Positions 51,732 through 62,073 are shown, numbered from the stretch's first letter. The stretch: 64,000 nt of DNA from Pseudomonadales bacterium (GCA_019634925.1 JAHCAL010000005.1:186001-250000), one strand, 5' to 3'. The notes: generated by a model not told the origin, from the letters alone. Program-made: numbers and translations.

Positions 51732-51979
51732 CGTCGGTCGCGGCGGCGGAACTCAGTTGCCTGCGGTGGCGGCCGGAACATGACCTGCCCTGGCCGGGTC
51801 GTCTGCTGGTGCCGGTGGCCGAAGGCGTGCCCGGCGATCCCGGGCGCTGTCGGTCGCAGCGTGGTCATTCGGCAACCCAGGTCGTTGATCCTTGCTGCCA
51901 ACGCGAAGGAAGATTGCACAGCGCGACGGATCGGTGGCTCGGGAATTTCCATGACGCCGCATGACATCGAATGACGCCG

Positions 51980-52032
51980 CCGTCATCCAAGTGTCATTTT
52001 GTCATCATTTCGTCATATTCACTCACCATGAT
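51980..52032 (+). promoter_or_regulatory. Two tandem Pho boxes and -10 of the phosphate porin
   Basis: CCGTCAT-CCAA-GTGTCAT (51980-51997) and TTGTCAT-CATT-TCGTCAT (51999-52016) are two complete 7-4-7 PhoB sites. CATGAT at 52027-52032 lies 10 bp after the second, the position of the -10 in PhoB-dependent promoters. The porin GTG is 41 bp further on. PhoB activation under phosphate limitation is inferred. Confidence 0.8.
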
Positions 52033-52073
52033 CCGCGCCACGCCAGAGCAGGTCCTACCGCCGGAGCCAGCAC

Positions 52074-53303
52074 GTGAGATGCCTCGATCGACATTGCGTA
52101 CCCTGCCTGCCGGACAAGATCCGCCGGTGGCACACCCCGATGCTGGTGGCGGGCATGCTCGCCGCGGCGCTTGCAACCCCATCCGCGCTCGGGGCGGGCT
52201 TCGCCTACCAGAGCCCGGACGGCGACTACACGCTGGAACTCGGCGGCCGCATGCACTGGGATACGGACAGCTTCGACGGCGTGCTGAATCGCGAATTCGA
52301 CGGGGCGCGGCGGTTCAACACGCAGCTCAGGCGTGCGCGACTGGAACTCTCCGGCACCGTCAAACAGGACTTCGAGTGGGTGTTCGACGTCAACGTCAAT
52401 GAAGGCACCACCGGCCGGACCGCCGAGTTTCACGCACTTGGGGTCAAGTACACGGGGTTCGGCCTGTTCGACATCTTCGTGGGGCGCGACAAGGAGCCAT
52501 TCGGCCTCGAGGAACTGATCAGCTCGAACGCAATCACCAGCATCGAACGGGCCTACTTCGCGGAGGCCACCGAGGCGGACAGCCAGCCGCACCTCGGTGT
52601 GCGACTCGATGGTCAAGCCGGCCCGGCACGCTGGTCGGCCGGTGTATTCAGCCCGTACGACCGGCCGCGCCGGCGCGATGGCGGCGACCGGCTCGCCCTC
52701 ACCGGACGCGTGTTCGGCGCACCCATCGCAGGTCCCGAACGGACCCTGCACCTCGGCCTCGCCCTGACCGACCGCAACCTGGACGGCCCGGTGTCCCAGC
52801 GCGGCTTCGCCCTCGATATCGCCGAATCCGGCGGCGAGCTCGACGCGTCGCGCCTCGATGTGCGCAGCGACCGCCAGGCGCTGGCGGAACTCCTCTACCT
52901 CCAAGGTCCGTGGTCGCTGCAGGCCGAAGTGTTCCGCAAGCGGATGGATGGCGCGGTCGACGGTCCCGATGGCGAGGTGGACGCGTACTACGTGCAGGCT
53001 TCCTGGACGATCACGGGTGAATCGCGCGGCTACCGCCCGGCCACGGGCGTGGCTGGCGGCATCAAACCCGCAGGACCCCGCGGAGCGGTCGAACTCGTCG
53101 CGAAATATGACCGGATCCGGTTCGCCGCCGATGATCGGCCGGACGAAACGGTCGACGGCTGGCTGGCGGGGGTCAACTGGTACGTGAACGAACACCTGCG
53201 GATGATGCTGAACTACATCCGGGTCGACAGCGACGGGCTCACGGCGCCCGGCGAAGACCGGACCGCCGATGTGGTGTCCACCCGCCTGCAGTTCGTGTTC
53301 TGA
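52074..53303 (+). CDS. Phosphate-selective porin (OprO/OprP family)
   Basis: A 409-residue outer-membrane protein: N-terminus with KIRRWHTP and a hydrophobic signal core to about residue 40, then alternating beta strands with RARLELSGTVKQDFEW, GVKYTGFGLFDIFVGRDKEPFGLEE and a terminal Phe (RLQFVF) needed for barrel assembly. OprO/OprP porins form trimeric channels for phosphate or polyphosphate uptake in starvation. The start is GTG at 52074 with CCGGAG upstream; ATG at 52140 would leave almost no N-region. Two Pho boxes lie in front and the pho-pst operon follows. Confidence 0.92.
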   Translation: MRCLDRHCVPCLPDKIRRWHTPMLVAGMLAAALATPSALGAGFAYQSPDGDYTLELGGRMHWDTDSFDGVLNREFDGARRFNTQLRRARLELSGTVKQDFEWVFDVNVNEGTTGRTAEFHALGVKYTGFGLFDIFVGRDKEPFGLEELISSNAITSIERAYFAEATEADSQPHLGVRLDGQAGPARWSAGVFSPYDRPRRRDGGDRLALTGRVFGAPIAGPERTLHLGLALTDRNLDGPVSQRGFALDIAESGGELDASRLDVRSDRQALAELLYLQGPWSLQAEVFRKRMDGAVDGPDGEVDAYYVQASWTITGESRGYRPATGVAGGIKPAGPRGAVELVAKYDRIRFAADDRPDETVDGWLAGVNWYVNEHLRMMLNYIRVDSDGLTAPGEDRTADVVSTRLQFVF

Positions 53304-53358
53304 AGCGGTCGCGGGAGCTGGGATCCGGGCCGTCCCGGCGTAACATGTCTGGTGTCCA

Positions 53359-53392
53359 GCGTCATCAAAGTGTCATGGGGTCGGCGTCTAAT
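53359..53392 (+). promoter_or_regulatory. Pho box and -10 of the phoB-phoR-pst operon
   Basis: GCGTCAT-CAAA-GTGTCAT (53359-53376), 7-4-7 PhoB half-sites, with TCTAAT (53387-53392) 10 bp downstream as the -10. phoB starts 36 bp further on. This implies positive autoregulation of PhoB. Confidence 0.85.
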
Positions 53393-53428
53393 GCGCGCCG
53401 AAATGAGCAGCGTTAGCGGATCATCGCC

Positions 53429-54118
53429 ATGAGCGCCAACACGATCCTGCTGGTGGAAGACGAGCCGGAAATCCGCGACCTGCTGGGCTTCTCCCTGGGT
53501 CGTGCCGGTTTTCAGGTGTGGGAATCCCCGACTGCGGAAGATGCGATCCAACGGCTCGACGGCGCGCTGCCGAGCCTCGTGATCCTCGACTGGATGCTGC
53601 CTGGCATGAGCGGCGTGGACTTCGCACGCAGGCTGCGCCGCGATCCACTGACCGCTGAGATTCCGATCATCATGCTCACTGCGCGGGGCGAGGAGACCGA
53701 CAAGCTCAAGAGCTTCGACTCCGGCGTGGACGACTACGTGACCAAGCCGTTCTCGCCGCGCGAGCTGATCGCCCGAGTCAAGGCGCTCCTGCGGCGCAGC
53801 GGGACGCCGGAGTCCGGCCGTATCGAACACGGCCCGCTGTCGCTCGATCTCAACGCCCACCAGCTCAGCATTCACGGCAAACCGGTGCCGCTCGGGCCGA
53901 CCGAGTTCCGCCTGCTCGAACACTTCATGACCAACCCGGGCCGCGCGTTCGATCGTTCGCAGCTCCTCGACCGGGTCTGGGGACGCAGCGTCTACGTCGA
54001 AGAGCGGACGGTGGACGTACACATCCTGCGCCTGCGCAAAGCGCTGCAGCCGCACGGACTGCAGCACGTCATCCAGACCGTCCGCGGCGTCGGCTACCGG
54101 TACCTGCAACCCGAATGA
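53429..54118 (+). CDS. phoB: Phosphate regulon response regulator PhoB
   Basis: A 229-residue OmpR-family regulator. The receiver has ILLVEDE, the phospho-acceptor Asp54 in LVILDWMLPG, and Thr and Lys of MLTARGEE and VTKPFSPRE. The winged-helix effector domain (about 130-229) has RLLEHFMTNPG, RSQLLDRVWG and VEERTVDVHILRLRKAL, as in PhoB. It binds Pho boxes when phosphorylated by PhoR. ATG at 53429; phoR overlaps its stop. Confidence 0.97.
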   Translation: MSANTILLVEDEPEIRDLLGFSLGRAGFQVWESPTAEDAIQRLDGALPSLVILDWMLPGMSGVDFARRLRRDPLTAEIPIIMLTARGEETDKLKSFDSGVDDYVTKPFSPRELIARVKALLRRSGTPESGRIEHGPLSLDLNAHQLSIHGKPVPLGPTEFRLLEHFMTNPGRAFDRSQLLDRVWGRSVYVEERTVDVHILRLRKALQPHGLQHVIQTVRGVGYRYLQPE

Positions 54119-55566
54119 GCCTGTCAACCCAGGAATGGGTCATCATCGCCGGTCTGCTGCTCGCCGCGTCGGTGATCGGGTTCGCGTTCGACGCATTCGC
54201 GGCTGCCTACCTGGCCGCCGCCATCGTCTGGATCGCGTTGCAGCAGCGCGAACTGCGCGCCCTGGAGCGCTGGTCACGAGCCCGGCTGACCCGCCCCGAT
54301 CAGCGCCTCGAGTCCTGGGTGACGGTCGCCGACCGCCTGTTCCGGGCCCACCGCGGCCTGCGCCAGCGCACCCGGCGTGTGCTCGAGCAGTTCGGTGGAT
54401 TGCGGGTGATCACCGACGCGCTCCCGGATGCCGCGGTGATCATCGATCAGTCCGGGGCGATCGAGAGTTTCAACAGCGCTGCGGAAGAACTGCTGCACCT
54501 GAAGCGCAGCGATCGGGGCGGCAACCTGGCTGCCCTGCTCCGGCAGCCGGATTTCGCGTCGCTCGCGCGCGGGCGACCGGTGGACACGCTCGTCGAATTC
54601 GCATCGCCGTTCGACGAGGAGCGGCGCCTCGAGGCGCGCCGCATCGCCATCAGCAGCGGCCACGCGCTGATCCTGGTCCGGGACGTCACCCAGCTGAATC
54701 GACTGCTCACCATGCGCCAGGATTTCGTGGCAAACGTGTCCCACGAACTGCGCACGCCGCTCACGGTGGTGGTCGGCTACCTCGAAACGATGGCATCGGA
54801 AGATCTCGACCCGGCGACCCTGCGCGAACTGTTGCGCAAGCTCGAACCCCCTACCCTGCGAATGCGCGCGCTGGTCGACGACCTGCTGCTGCTTTCGCGC
54901 CTGGAGGCCAATCCGCCGCCGGACAGTGGTGACCTGACGCCGGTCGATCTCGCTGCGGTGATCCGATCCTGCGTGTCCGAGGCACGAGTCTTGAGCGAAG
55001 GACGCCACCGCTTCGACGTGGACGCGGATCGATCGCTGCGCCTGCTCGGCATGGAGAGCGAGCTCCTGAGCGCAGTGCTCAATCTGATCACCAATGCCGT
55101 GCGCTACAGCCCCGATGGCGGCCGCATCAGGATCCGCTGGCAGCGTACCGACACGGGCGCCCGCTTCAGCGTCACGGACGAGGGTATCGGCATCGCGCCC
55201 GAGCACATTGCACGGGTGACCGAGCGCTTCTATCGCGTGGATCTCGCCAAGGCGCGGGTGCGCGGCGGCACCGGCCTCGGACTCGCCATCGTGAAGCACG
55301 TGCTGAAGCGCCACCGCAGCCAACTGCGGGTGGAAAGCGAACTCGGACGCGGGAGCACGTTCTACTGCGACTTTCCGGAGGCCCTGCTCACCACGGTGAC
55401 GCCCGCGCCGTCGGCTTCTGCGGCGCGTGCCGCGCGGGCTGCCGGCGCAGGCGCAGCGACCGGCGGCACCCCGTCAGGCAACTCCCCGTCCGGCAGGGGC
55501 CAATCCGGCCACGGCCATTCCGGCACCAGCACGGCAAGCAACAGCCAACCAGAGGAGCAGCAATGA
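54115..55566 (+). CDS. phoR: Phosphate regulon sensor kinase PhoR
   Basis: A 483-residue kinase: two membrane helices near the N-terminus with short loop ([29 protein letters not shown]), a PAS domain (about 95-200), HisKA with [12 protein letters not shown] (His210), and HATPase with [21 protein letters not shown] and [12 protein letters not shown]. The short periplasmic part is typical: PhoR reads the state of PstSCAB/PhoU rather than free phosphate. The last ~50 residues (after about residue 430) are an unusual low-complexity Ala/Gly/Ser/Pro tail with HGH. ATG at 54115 overlaps phoB as ATGA; its stop overlaps pstS. Confidence 0.96.
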   Translation: MSLSTQEWVIIAGLLLAASVIGFAFDAFAAAYLAAAIVWIALQQRELRALERWSRARLTRPDQRLESWVTVADRLFRAHRGLRQRTRRVLEQFGGLRVITDALPDAAVIIDQSGAIESFNSAAEELLHLKRSDRGGNLAALLRQPDFASLARGRPVDTLVEFASPFDEERRLEARRIAISSGHALILVRDVTQLNRLLTMRQDFVANVSHELRTPLTVVVGYLETMASEDLDPATLRELLRKLEPPTLRMRALVDDLLLLSRLEANPPPDSGDLTPVDLAAVIRSCVSEARVLSEGRHRFDVDADRSLRLLGMESELLSAVLNLITNAVRYSPDGGRIRIRWQRTDTGARFSVTDEGIGIAPEHIARVTERFYRVDLAKARVRGGTGLGLAIVKHVLKRHRSQLRVESELGRGSTFYCDFPEALLTTVTPAPSASAARAARAAGAGAATGGTPSGNSPSGRGQSGHGHSGTSTASNSQPEEQQ

Positions 55567-56561
55567 ATCGGCACATCCTGGCCTCCATCCTGTTGATGAT
55601 CGGTCTCCAGGCCGGTCTCCATGCCCCAGCGCGGGCGGAATCCGCCGGCAGCGGCGAGTCGGGCAGCCTGCTCGACGGACTGCCCGAGTATCAGCGCGTG
55701 GGGGGCGTATCCGGCACGCTTTCCAGCATTGGCTCGGACACGCTCGCCAACCTGATGACGCTCTGGACCGAAGCGTTCAAGCGCGAATACCCGAGCGTGA
55801 ACATCCAGGTCCAGGCTGCAGGATCGTCCACCGCGCCGCCCGCCCTGACCGAAGGCACCGCCAGCTTCGGCCCGATGAGCCGGGCCATGACCGACAAGGA
55901 GATTCAGGAATTCGAGTCGCGCCACGGCTACAAGCCGACCGCCTTCCGGGTCGCGATCGACGCGCTCGCGGTGTACGTTCACAAGGACAACCCGCTCGAA
56001 TCGCTCACCATTGCCCAGGTGGACGCCATCTTCTCGGTCACGCGCCGCTGTGGCGCTGCGTCGGGGGTCAACCGCTGGGGCGACCTCGGGCTGGGCGGCA
56101 GCTGGACGACCCGGCCCGTTCAGCTGTACGGGCGCAATTCCGTATCGGGCACCTATGGCTACTTCAAGCAGGTCGCACTCTGCTCGGGTGATTTCAAGAA
56201 TACGGTGAACGAACAACCCGGTTCCGCGTCGGTCGTCCAGGCGGTCGCGTCCTCGCTGAACGGCATCGGCTATTCCGGCATCGGGTACGCGACTTCCGGC
56301 GTCAAGGCCCTGCCGCTCGCAACGCAGGAAGGCATGCCGGCCGAGCCGGCGACACCCGAGAACGCGGTAGACGGCGACTATCCGCTGGCCCGGTTCCTGT
56401 ACGTGTACGTGAACAAGCGCCCCGACACGCCGCTGCAGCCGCTCGAGGAAGAGTTCCTGAAGCTGGTGCTGTCGCGCGAAGGTCAGGAAATCGTCGCCAA
56501 GGATGGCTACGTACCCCTCAATGCACGACTCGCCGAACGCGAGCTCAGAAAGTTGCGCTGA
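55563..56561 (+). CDS. pstS: Periplasmic phosphate-binding protein PstS
   Basis: A 332-residue protein with a signal peptide ([14 protein letters not shown]; cleavage near ARA, residue ~24) and the PstS-type binding fold: [28 protein letters not shown] (phosphate contact), [14 protein letters not shown] and [13 protein letters not shown]. It captures phosphate for PstCAB. It is of the long, SphX/PstS-like type. ATG at 55563 overlaps the phoR stop as ATGA, so sensor and binding protein are translationally coupled. Confidence 0.95.
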   Translation: MNRHILASILLMIGLQAGLHAPARAESAGSGESGSLLDGLPEYQRVGGVSGTLSSIGSDTLANLMTLWTEAFKREYPSVNIQVQAAGSSTAPPALTEGTASFGPMSRAMTDKEIQEFESRHGYKPTAFRVAIDALAVYVHKDNPLESLTIAQVDAIFSVTRRCGAASGVNRWGDLGLGGSWTTRPVQLYGRNSVSGTYGYFKQVALCSGDFKNTVNEQPGSASVVQAVASSLNGIGYSGIGYATSGVKALPLATQEGMPAEPATPENAVDGDYPLARFLYVYVNKRPDTPLQPLEEEFLKLVLSREGQEIVAKDGYVPLNARLAERELRKLR

Positions 56562-56591
56562 CGGCATTCACGCGGCGGGCTGGAGCAGGAC

Positions 56592-58784
56592 ATGACACAG
56601 GGTTCCCTGACGGCGGTGCGGCGCGGTCGACGCCTCGCCAACACGCTGACGACGCGCATCGTGCAGCTCGGCGGCGCGGGCGTGATCGCCGCGATCACGC
56701 TGATCTTCCTGTACCTGCTCTGGGTCGTGGCGCCGATCTTCCGCAGCGCTTCGATCGAACCGGGCCCGCGCATTACGCTGCCGGCCGCCGAAATCCTGCT
56801 GGTGGAGGCCAACGAGAGCGACGACTACGGCCTGCGCCTCGACGGCAGTGGCCGGGGCCTGTTCTTCGACCTGGCGACCGGAACCGCTGGGACCGAACGC
56901 GATCTCGGCCGCGCGCTGGTGGCGGCCCGCCCGGTGGCCGGCCACAACGGCCTGTACGCGCTGATCGACACGAACGGAGCGCTCGGTTTCGTCCAGGCCA
57001 TCTATCCCATTTCGTTTCAATCCGGCGCGCGGGTCGTCACGCCGCGGCTGGATGACGCGTTCGAGGACGACTGGATCGAGGTGGGCCGCCCGGACAGCGC
57101 CGAGGCCTACGACGTCCACTACGCAGGGCAGCAACTCCTGGTCGCGACGCTCTCCGGGCGTACCGTCACGGTGTCGCAGTTCCGCGATGTCGAGGCGGGT
57201 CTGTACCTCGAAGAGCCGCGCCAGGCCGAGTTCACGGTGGGCCGGGACTACGACTACCTCGTGTTCGGTCCGCGCGGCCTCTGGCTCTACCTGATCAGTG
57301 CGTCGGGCGACTTCGAGCTGCTCGATCTCGCGCGCCCGCTCGAGCCCCGGAGCCGCTACAGTGGGCGGGTGGCCCGGGGCGATGCGCGGGTCAGCGCCGT
57401 CGCGCCGCTCCTCGGCCGCTACTCACTCATCGTCGGCGACGACCGCGGCCGGGTCACGCAGTGGTTCCTGGTGCGCGAGGAAAGCGGCTACGAGCTGACC
57501 CCGATCCGCACGTTCCAGACCCGGGCGGCCGCCGCGCGGATCGTGCCCGAACAACGCCGCAAGGGCTTTGCGGTGGTCGACGCCGAGGGAACGGTCACCC
57601 TGTACCACGCCACGTCCGGCAGGCAGCTCGCCGAGCACCGGATGGAGTCCGGCGCGATCGCCGCGGCGAGCATCGCGCCGCGCGCCGGCCGACTGCTGAC
57701 GGCACTGCCGGACGGTGTGCTGCAGACGTACCTGCTGCACAACGAACACCCCGAGATATCCTGGTCCGCGCTCTGGTCGAAGGTCTGGTACGAGGGCTAC
57801 CCCGAGCCGGTCTACAGCTGGCAGTCCTCGTCCGCCGACAACGACTTCGAGCCCAAGTTCTCGCTGACGCCCCTGCTCTTCGGCACCCTCAAGGGGGCGT
57901 TCTACGCGCTGCTGTTCGCCGTGCCGGTCGCGGTCATGGGGGCCCTGTACACGGCCTACTTCATGGCGCCGGCCATGCGCCGCATCGTCAAACCGGGCAT
58001 CGAGATCATGGCGGCACTGCCGACCGTGATCCTCGGCTTCCTCGCCGGCCTCTGGCTCGCGCCGCTCGTCGAAGCCAATCTGGCCGCGGTGCTGAGCATC
58101 CTGTTCGTCATGCCGCTCGGCATCCTCGGCACCGCGTGGGTGTGGAGCCGGATCCCGGACTCGATCAGCAGCCGCTACGACGGCTGGCAGGGCCTGCTCC
58201 TGCTGCCGGTGATCGTCGCTACCGTGTGGATCGCTTTCGCGATCGGTCCCTGGATCGAGATCCGGGTATTCGGCGGTAGCACACAGGGCTGGATCCTCGA
58301 GAATCTCGGGCTCAGCTACGACCAGCGCAATTCGCTGGTGGTGGGGCTCACCATGGGGCTCGCGGTGATCCCGACGATCTTCTCGATCGCGGAGGACGCC
58401 GTTTACGGGGTGCCGACCCACCTCATCAACGGCTCGCTCGCGCTCGGTGCCACGCGCTGGCAGACGCTCGTCCGCGTAGTTCTGCTGACCGCGAGCCCCG
58501 GGATCTTTTCCGCGGTCATGATCGGGCTCGGGCGCGCGGTGGGCGAGACGATGATCGTGCTGATGGCCACCGGCAACACACCGATCATGGACCTGAACAT
58601 CTTCGAGGGCATGCGGACGTTCGCGGCGAACATCGCGGTGGAACTGCCTGAATCCGCGGTCGACAGCACCCACTACCGCATCCTGTTCCTGGCCGCGATG
58701 GTGCTGTTCCTGATCACCTTCGTCTTCAACACGCTCGCGGAAGTGGTGCGCCAGCGCCTGCGCACGCGTTACGGGAATCTCTGA
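56592..58784 (+). CDS. pstC: Phosphate ABC transporter permease PstC (long form)
   Basis: A 730-residue inner-membrane protein. After an N-terminal helix (GAGVIAAITLIFLYLLW) there is a ~390-residue periplasmic beta-propeller-like segment, then the usual PstC permease core of six helices with GALYTAYFMAP, LPTVILGFLAG and the EAA loop [14 protein letters not shown]. Classical PstC has about 320 residues; such an N-terminal extension is known from pseudomonads. The extra domain may dock the binding protein. ATG at 56592 follows GGAGCAGG. Confidence 0.95.
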   Translation: MTQGSLTAVRRGRRLANTLTTRIVQLGGAGVIAAITLIFLYLLWVVAPIFRSASIEPGPRITLPAAEILLVEANESDDYGLRLDGSGRGLFFDLATGTAGTERDLGRALVAARPVAGHNGLYALIDTNGALGFVQAIYPISFQSGARVVTPRLDDAFEDDWIEVGRPDSAEAYDVHYAGQQLLVATLSGRTVTVSQFRDVEAGLYLEEPRQAEFTVGRDYDYLVFGPRGLWLYLISASGDFELLDLARPLEPRSRYSGRVARGDARVSAVAPLLGRYSLIVGDDRGRVTQWFLVREESGYELTPIRTFQTRAAAARIVPEQRRKGFAVVDAEGTVTLYHATSGRQLAEHRMESGAIAAASIAPRAGRLLTALPDGVLQTYLLHNEHPEISWSALWSKVWYEGYPEPVYSWQSSSADNDFEPKFSLTPLLFGTLKGAFYALLFAVPVAVMGALYTAYFMAPAMRRIVKPGIEIMAALPTVILGFLAGLWLAPLVEANLAAVLSILFVMPLGILGTAWVWSRIPDSISSRYDGWQGLLLLPVIVATVWIAFAIGPWIEIRVFGGSTQGWILENLGLSYDQRNSLVVGLTMGLAVIPTIFSIAEDAVYGVPTHLINGSLALGATRWQTLVRVVLLTASPGIFSAVMIGLGRAVGETMIVLMATGNTPIMDLNIFEGMRTFAANIAVELPESAVDSTHYRILFLAAMVLFLITFVFNTLAEVVRQRLRTRYGNL

Positions 58785-58786
58785 TC

Positions 58787-60487
58787 ATGCTGAAGGACAA
58801 GACGCTCGGGGTGCGCGCCTGGTTCGGTTCCGGGGAACCCTGGATCTGGATGAACGCCGGTGCCGTGGCGATCAGCATCGCCGCGGTGGTCGGGGTGGTC
58901 GGGCTCATTGCCGTTCGCGGCTTCGCGCACTTCTGGCCCGCGGACGTCGCACTCATCGACTACGTGGATTCGCTGGGCGAACGTCGCATGGCGCTCGGCG
59001 AGATCATCGAGAGCGAGACGCTGCCGGCCTACCAGTACCTCGAAGCGACCGGCAAGACCGCCGAAGATCTCGCGCCGGGACAGATCACCGTCGAGCGCTG
59101 GCTGGTCAAGACCGGGAATCGTCGGATTGCTCCGCCGGACTTCCGCTGGGTCGTCGCGCACGCGGTGACGTCGGTGACGTATCCCGAGGACGCGGTTGTC
59201 CTCGAGCGCGTCGAATGGGGGAATGCGTACGGATACCTGCGCGCGGTCTACGAGGACGGCAAGGTGTCCTCCGAAGGAACGGCGGCGTGGGCCGACCTGG
59301 CCGGGCGCATCGCGCGTGTCGCCGGGCTGCGCGAGGTGCTGCGCGGGCTCGAGCGCAGCGACCTGAACCGCATCAACTACGAACTCAACCGCCAGCGCCT
59401 GCAGCGACGCGCGATCGACCTGCGCGGCGCGACGGACGACCCTGCTACCCAGGCCACGCTCGCTGCCATCGAAGCCGCCGAAGCGGCGCTGCGCAGTGAG
59501 TACGACGAGGTCGAGCAGCGTCTGCGCGCCTACCAGGCCGAGCTGCGGCGCGATTCACTCCTGCTAGAACTCGCGGACGGCACCACCGAGACCATCAGCC
59601 TCGCCGAAGTGGTCAAGGCCTGGCAGCCGAATGCCCTCGGGGTCGGCGGCAAGACCGCCCACTACTTCCAGGCGCTCGGCGCGTTCCTCACCGAGGACCC
59701 ACGGGAAGCCAACACGGAAGGCGGGATCTTTCCGGCGATCTTCGGCACGGTGATGATGGTCCTCCTGATGTCCGTGCTGGTCACCCCGTTCGGGGTGATC
59801 GCGGCCGTCTATCTGCGTGAGTACGCCCGGCAGGGTCCGCTCGTGCGGCTCATCCGGATCGCGGTGAACAATCTCGCCGGTGTGCCGTCGATCGTGTATG
59901 GCGTATTCGGGCTCGGGTTCTTCGTCTATTTCCTCGGTGGCTCGCTCGACGCCCTGTTCTTTCCAGAAGCCCTGCCTTCGCCGACCTTCGGCACCCCGGG
60001 CCTGCTCTGGGCCTCGCTCACGCTCGCGCTGCTGACGCTGCCGGTGGTGGTCGTCTCGACCGAAGAGGGTCTGACGCGCATTCCGCGCTCGCTGCGCGAG
60101 GGCAGCCTGGCGCTCGGCGCCACCAAGGCGGAAACGCTCTTCAAGGTGATCCTGCCGGTTGCGAGTCCGTCGATCCTGACCGGCGTGATCCTCGCGGTCG
60201 CACGCGCCGCCGGCGAGGTCGCACCGCTGATGCTGGTCGGCGTCGTGAAGCTCGCACCGACGCTGCCGATCGACGGCAACTTTCCGTACGTGCACCTCGA
60301 GCGCAAGTTCATGCACCTCGGCTTCCACATCTACGACGTGGGTTTCCAGAGTCCCAACGTGGAAGCCGCCCGGCCGCTGGTCTACGCAACCGCGCTGTTG
60401 CTGGTGATCATCATCCTGGTCCTGAACCTGACGGCCATATTGCTGCGCGGGCGCCTCGAAAACCGTTACCGCGGCGTCGAGACCTGA
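58787..60487 (+). CDS. pstA: Phosphate ABC transporter permease PstA (long form)
   Basis: A 566-residue permease: an N-terminal helix (about residues 24-45), a ~220-residue DUF3333-like periplasmic insertion with Arg/Glu-rich helices, then the PstA core ([25 protein letters not shown] loop [16 protein letters not shown]). Classical PstA is ~290 residues; the insertion matches the long PstC partner. ATG at 58787, 2 bp after the pstC stop. Confidence 0.95.
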   Translation: MLKDKTLGVRAWFGSGEPWIWMNAGAVAISIAAVVGVVGLIAVRGFAHFWPADVALIDYVDSLGERRMALGEIIESETLPAYQYLEATGKTAEDLAPGQITVERWLVKTGNRRIAPPDFRWVVAHAVTSVTYPEDAVVLERVEWGNAYGYLRAVYEDGKVSSEGTAAWADLAGRIARVAGLREVLRGLERSDLNRINYELNRQRLQRRAIDLRGATDDPATQATLAAIEAAEAALRSEYDEVEQRLRAYQAELRRDSLLLELADGTTETISLAEVVKAWQPNALGVGGKTAHYFQALGAFLTEDPREANTEGGIFPAIFGTVMMVLLMSVLVTPFGVIAAVYLREYARQGPLVRLIRIAVNNLAGVPSIVYGVFGLGFFVYFLGGSLDALFFPEALPSPTFGTPGLLWASLTLALLTLPVVVVSTEEGLTRIPRSLREGSLALGATKAETLFKVILPVASPSILTGVILAVARAAGEVAPLMLVGVVKLAPTLPIDGNFPYVHLERKFMHLGFHIYDVGFQSPNVEAARPLVYATALLLVIIILVLNLTAILLRGRLENRYRGVET

Positions 60488-60539
60488 GCCAGACGAAGGC
60501 AGCACCGACGCGGCCAACCACCCGGAGCCATTTTTCGAC

Positions 60540-61340
60540 ATGAACACCGAGTCCACCGCCATCCAGTCGACGCCGCCGTCCGCCGCGGCTGCAGGCCTCG
60601 AAGTCGACCACCTGTCGCTGTTCTACGGCGCCACACCGGCGCTCAAGGACATCGCGCTCAGCATTCCGGCGCGCCAGGCCACGGCCTTCATCGGACCGTC
60701 CGGCTGCGGCAAGTCGACGCTCCTGCGCTGCTTCAACCGGATGAACGACCTGATCGACGGCGTGCGCATCGAGGGCTCGATCCGTTTGGAAGGCCAGGAC
60801 ATCTTCGCGAAGGCCGTGGACGTGGCGCAGCTGCGCCGGCGGGTCGGCATGGTGTTTCAGCGACCGAATCCGTTCCCGAAGTCGATCTACGAGAATGTGG
60901 CCTATGGGCTCCGCCTCGAGGGGCGTATGCCTCGCTCGGAGCTCGACGACCGGGTCGAGTGGGCGCTGAAGAGTGCGGCGCTCTGGGACGAAGTCAAGGA
61001 TCGGCTCAAGGCGTCGGCGCTGGGGCTGTCCGGCGGCCAGCAGCAGCGGCTGGTCATCGCGCGCGCGGTGGCCATCCAGCCCTCGGTGCTGCTGCTGGAC
61101 GAGCCGGCATCGGCGCTCGATCCGATCTCGACGCTGAAGATCGAAGAACTGATTCATCAATTGAAATCGAACTACACTATCGTCATCGTGACGCACAACA
61201 TGCAGCAGGCAGCCCGTGTCTCGGACTTCACGGCCTTTCTCTATCTTGGTGAACTCGTCGAATTCGGCCGCACCGACGATGTCTTCACCCGGCCGACGCA
61301 GCGCAAGACCGAGGACTACATCACCGGCCGCTACGGCTGA
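60540..61340 (+). CDS. pstB: Phosphate ABC transporter ATP-binding protein PstB
   Basis: A 266-residue ABC ATPase: Walker [11 protein letters not shown]-loop ([18 protein letters not shown], PstB-specific), signature LSGGQQQRL, Walker [13 protein letters not shown] and the His switch VTHNM. It powers phosphate import through PstCA and works with PhoU in signalling. ATG at 60540; 52 bp from pstA; the first ~18 residues are a disordered extension. Confidence 0.97.
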   Translation: MNTESTAIQSTPPSAAAAGLEVDHLSLFYGATPALKDIALSIPARQATAFIGPSGCGKSTLLRCFNRMNDLIDGVRIEGSIRLEGQDIFAKAVDVAQLRRRVGMVFQRPNPFPKSIYENVAYGLRLEGRMPRSELDDRVEWALKSAALWDEVKDRLKASALGLSGGQQQRLVIARAVAIQPSVLLLDEPASALDPISTLKIEELIHQLKSNYTIVIVTHNMQQAARVSDFTAFLYLGELVEFGRTDDVFTRPTQRKTEDYITGRYG

Positions 61341-61362
61341 GACCCGGCGGGTCGACCGGTAA

Positions 61363-61384
61363 CCGAGGAGTGGCCGAGGAGTGG
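61363..61384 (+). promoter_or_regulatory. Duplicated ribosome-binding segment before phoU
   Basis: CCGAGGAGTGG occurs twice in tandem (61363-61373 and 61374-61384), each with the Shine-Dalgarno core GAGGAG. The second is 6-7 bases from the ATG at 61387, so it is the functional one and decides the start; the first could be a standby site. Confidence 0.75.
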
Positions 61385-61386
61385 TA

Positions 61387-62073
61387 ATGAACCCACATAT
61401 CTCCGAACAGTTCGATCTCGAACTCGCCCAGGTTCGCGACCGCTTCATGGAAATGGGCGGCCTGGTCGAGGTGCTGGTCCGCGACGCCGCCACGGCACTG
61501 GTCAATCACAATGCCGAACTCGCCGCGCAGGTACGCGAACGGGACGCTGGCGTGAACCGACTCGAGATCGAGATCGATGACCTCTGCGTGCACACCATCG
61601 CGCGCCGCCAGCCTGCGGCGCTCGACCTGCGTACTCTGATCAGCATGATGAAAGCCAGCACGGATCTCGAACGGATCGGTGACGAGGCCGGTCGCATCGC
61701 GAAAATGGCGCAGGCGCTCGCAGTGCTCGAGTATCCGGCGGATCAGTACGCCGATTTCCGGGCGCTCGCCGAACTGGCGGAAACCAACGTGGCGCGCAGC
61801 CTCGATGCGTTTGCGCGGCAGGACGTCGACGGGGCGCTTGCCGTGATCGCATCGGACGAGGCGATCGACGCCGGCTACAACGCGATCCTGCGCGACCGCA
61901 GCACCCGCATGCGCACCGCAGGCGACGACATCGACCGGGCCATGAACGTGATCTGGGCCGCGCGCGCGCTCGAGCGGATCGGCGACCATGCCAAGAACAT
62001 CAGCGAATACCTGGTCTTCCTGGTCAAGGGGGAAGACGTGCGCCACCTCGACAAGGGGCGCACCCGGTCCTGA
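61387..62073 (+). CDS. phoU: Phosphate signalling protein PhoU
   Basis: A 228-residue helical protein of two three-helix bundles (PhoU domains, about 10-105 and 115-215) with the metal-binding acidic motifs DLERIGDEAGRIAK and ALERIGDHAKNISEY. It bridges PstB and PhoR and keeps the kinase off when phosphate is plentiful. ATG at 61387 is preferred to the upstream GTG at 61381, because the ribosome site is duplicated just before it. It is last in the pho-pst operon and convergent with an SDR. Confidence 0.96.
   Translation: MNPHISEQFDLELAQVRDRFMEMGGLVEVLVRDAATALVNHNAELAAQVRERDAGVNRLEIEIDDLCVHTIARRQPAALDLRTLISMMKASTDLERIGDEAGRIAKMAQALAVLEYPADQYADFRALAELAETNVARSLDAFARQDVDGALAVIASDEAIDAGYNAILRDRSTRMRTAGDDIDRAMNVIWAARALERIGDHAKNISEYLVFLVKGEDVRHLDKGRTRS

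Larger units (their letters stand above)
51286..51979. other. Intergenic region between DUF3450 and the phosphate porin
   Basis: About 690 bp with no convincing gene: a 229-codon minus frame is Arg/Pro-rich, lacks a ribosome site and overlaps no family. It contains the DUF3450 promoter, an inverted repeat (51441-51461), a 13-bp tandem duplication (51706-51731), and, near 51952-51980, three GTCAT motifs on the minus strand spaced 10 bp. Apart from these I see nothing. Confidence 0.6.

Noticed and set aside
51278..51967. 229-codon minus-strand frame in the gap before the porin
   Set aside because: Composition unlike neighbouring proteins, no start signal, overlaps the DUF3450 start and repeats.
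57423..58673. 416-codon minus-strand frame opposite pstC
   Set aside because: His/Asp/Arg-rich shadow of the permease reading frame, no family resemblance.
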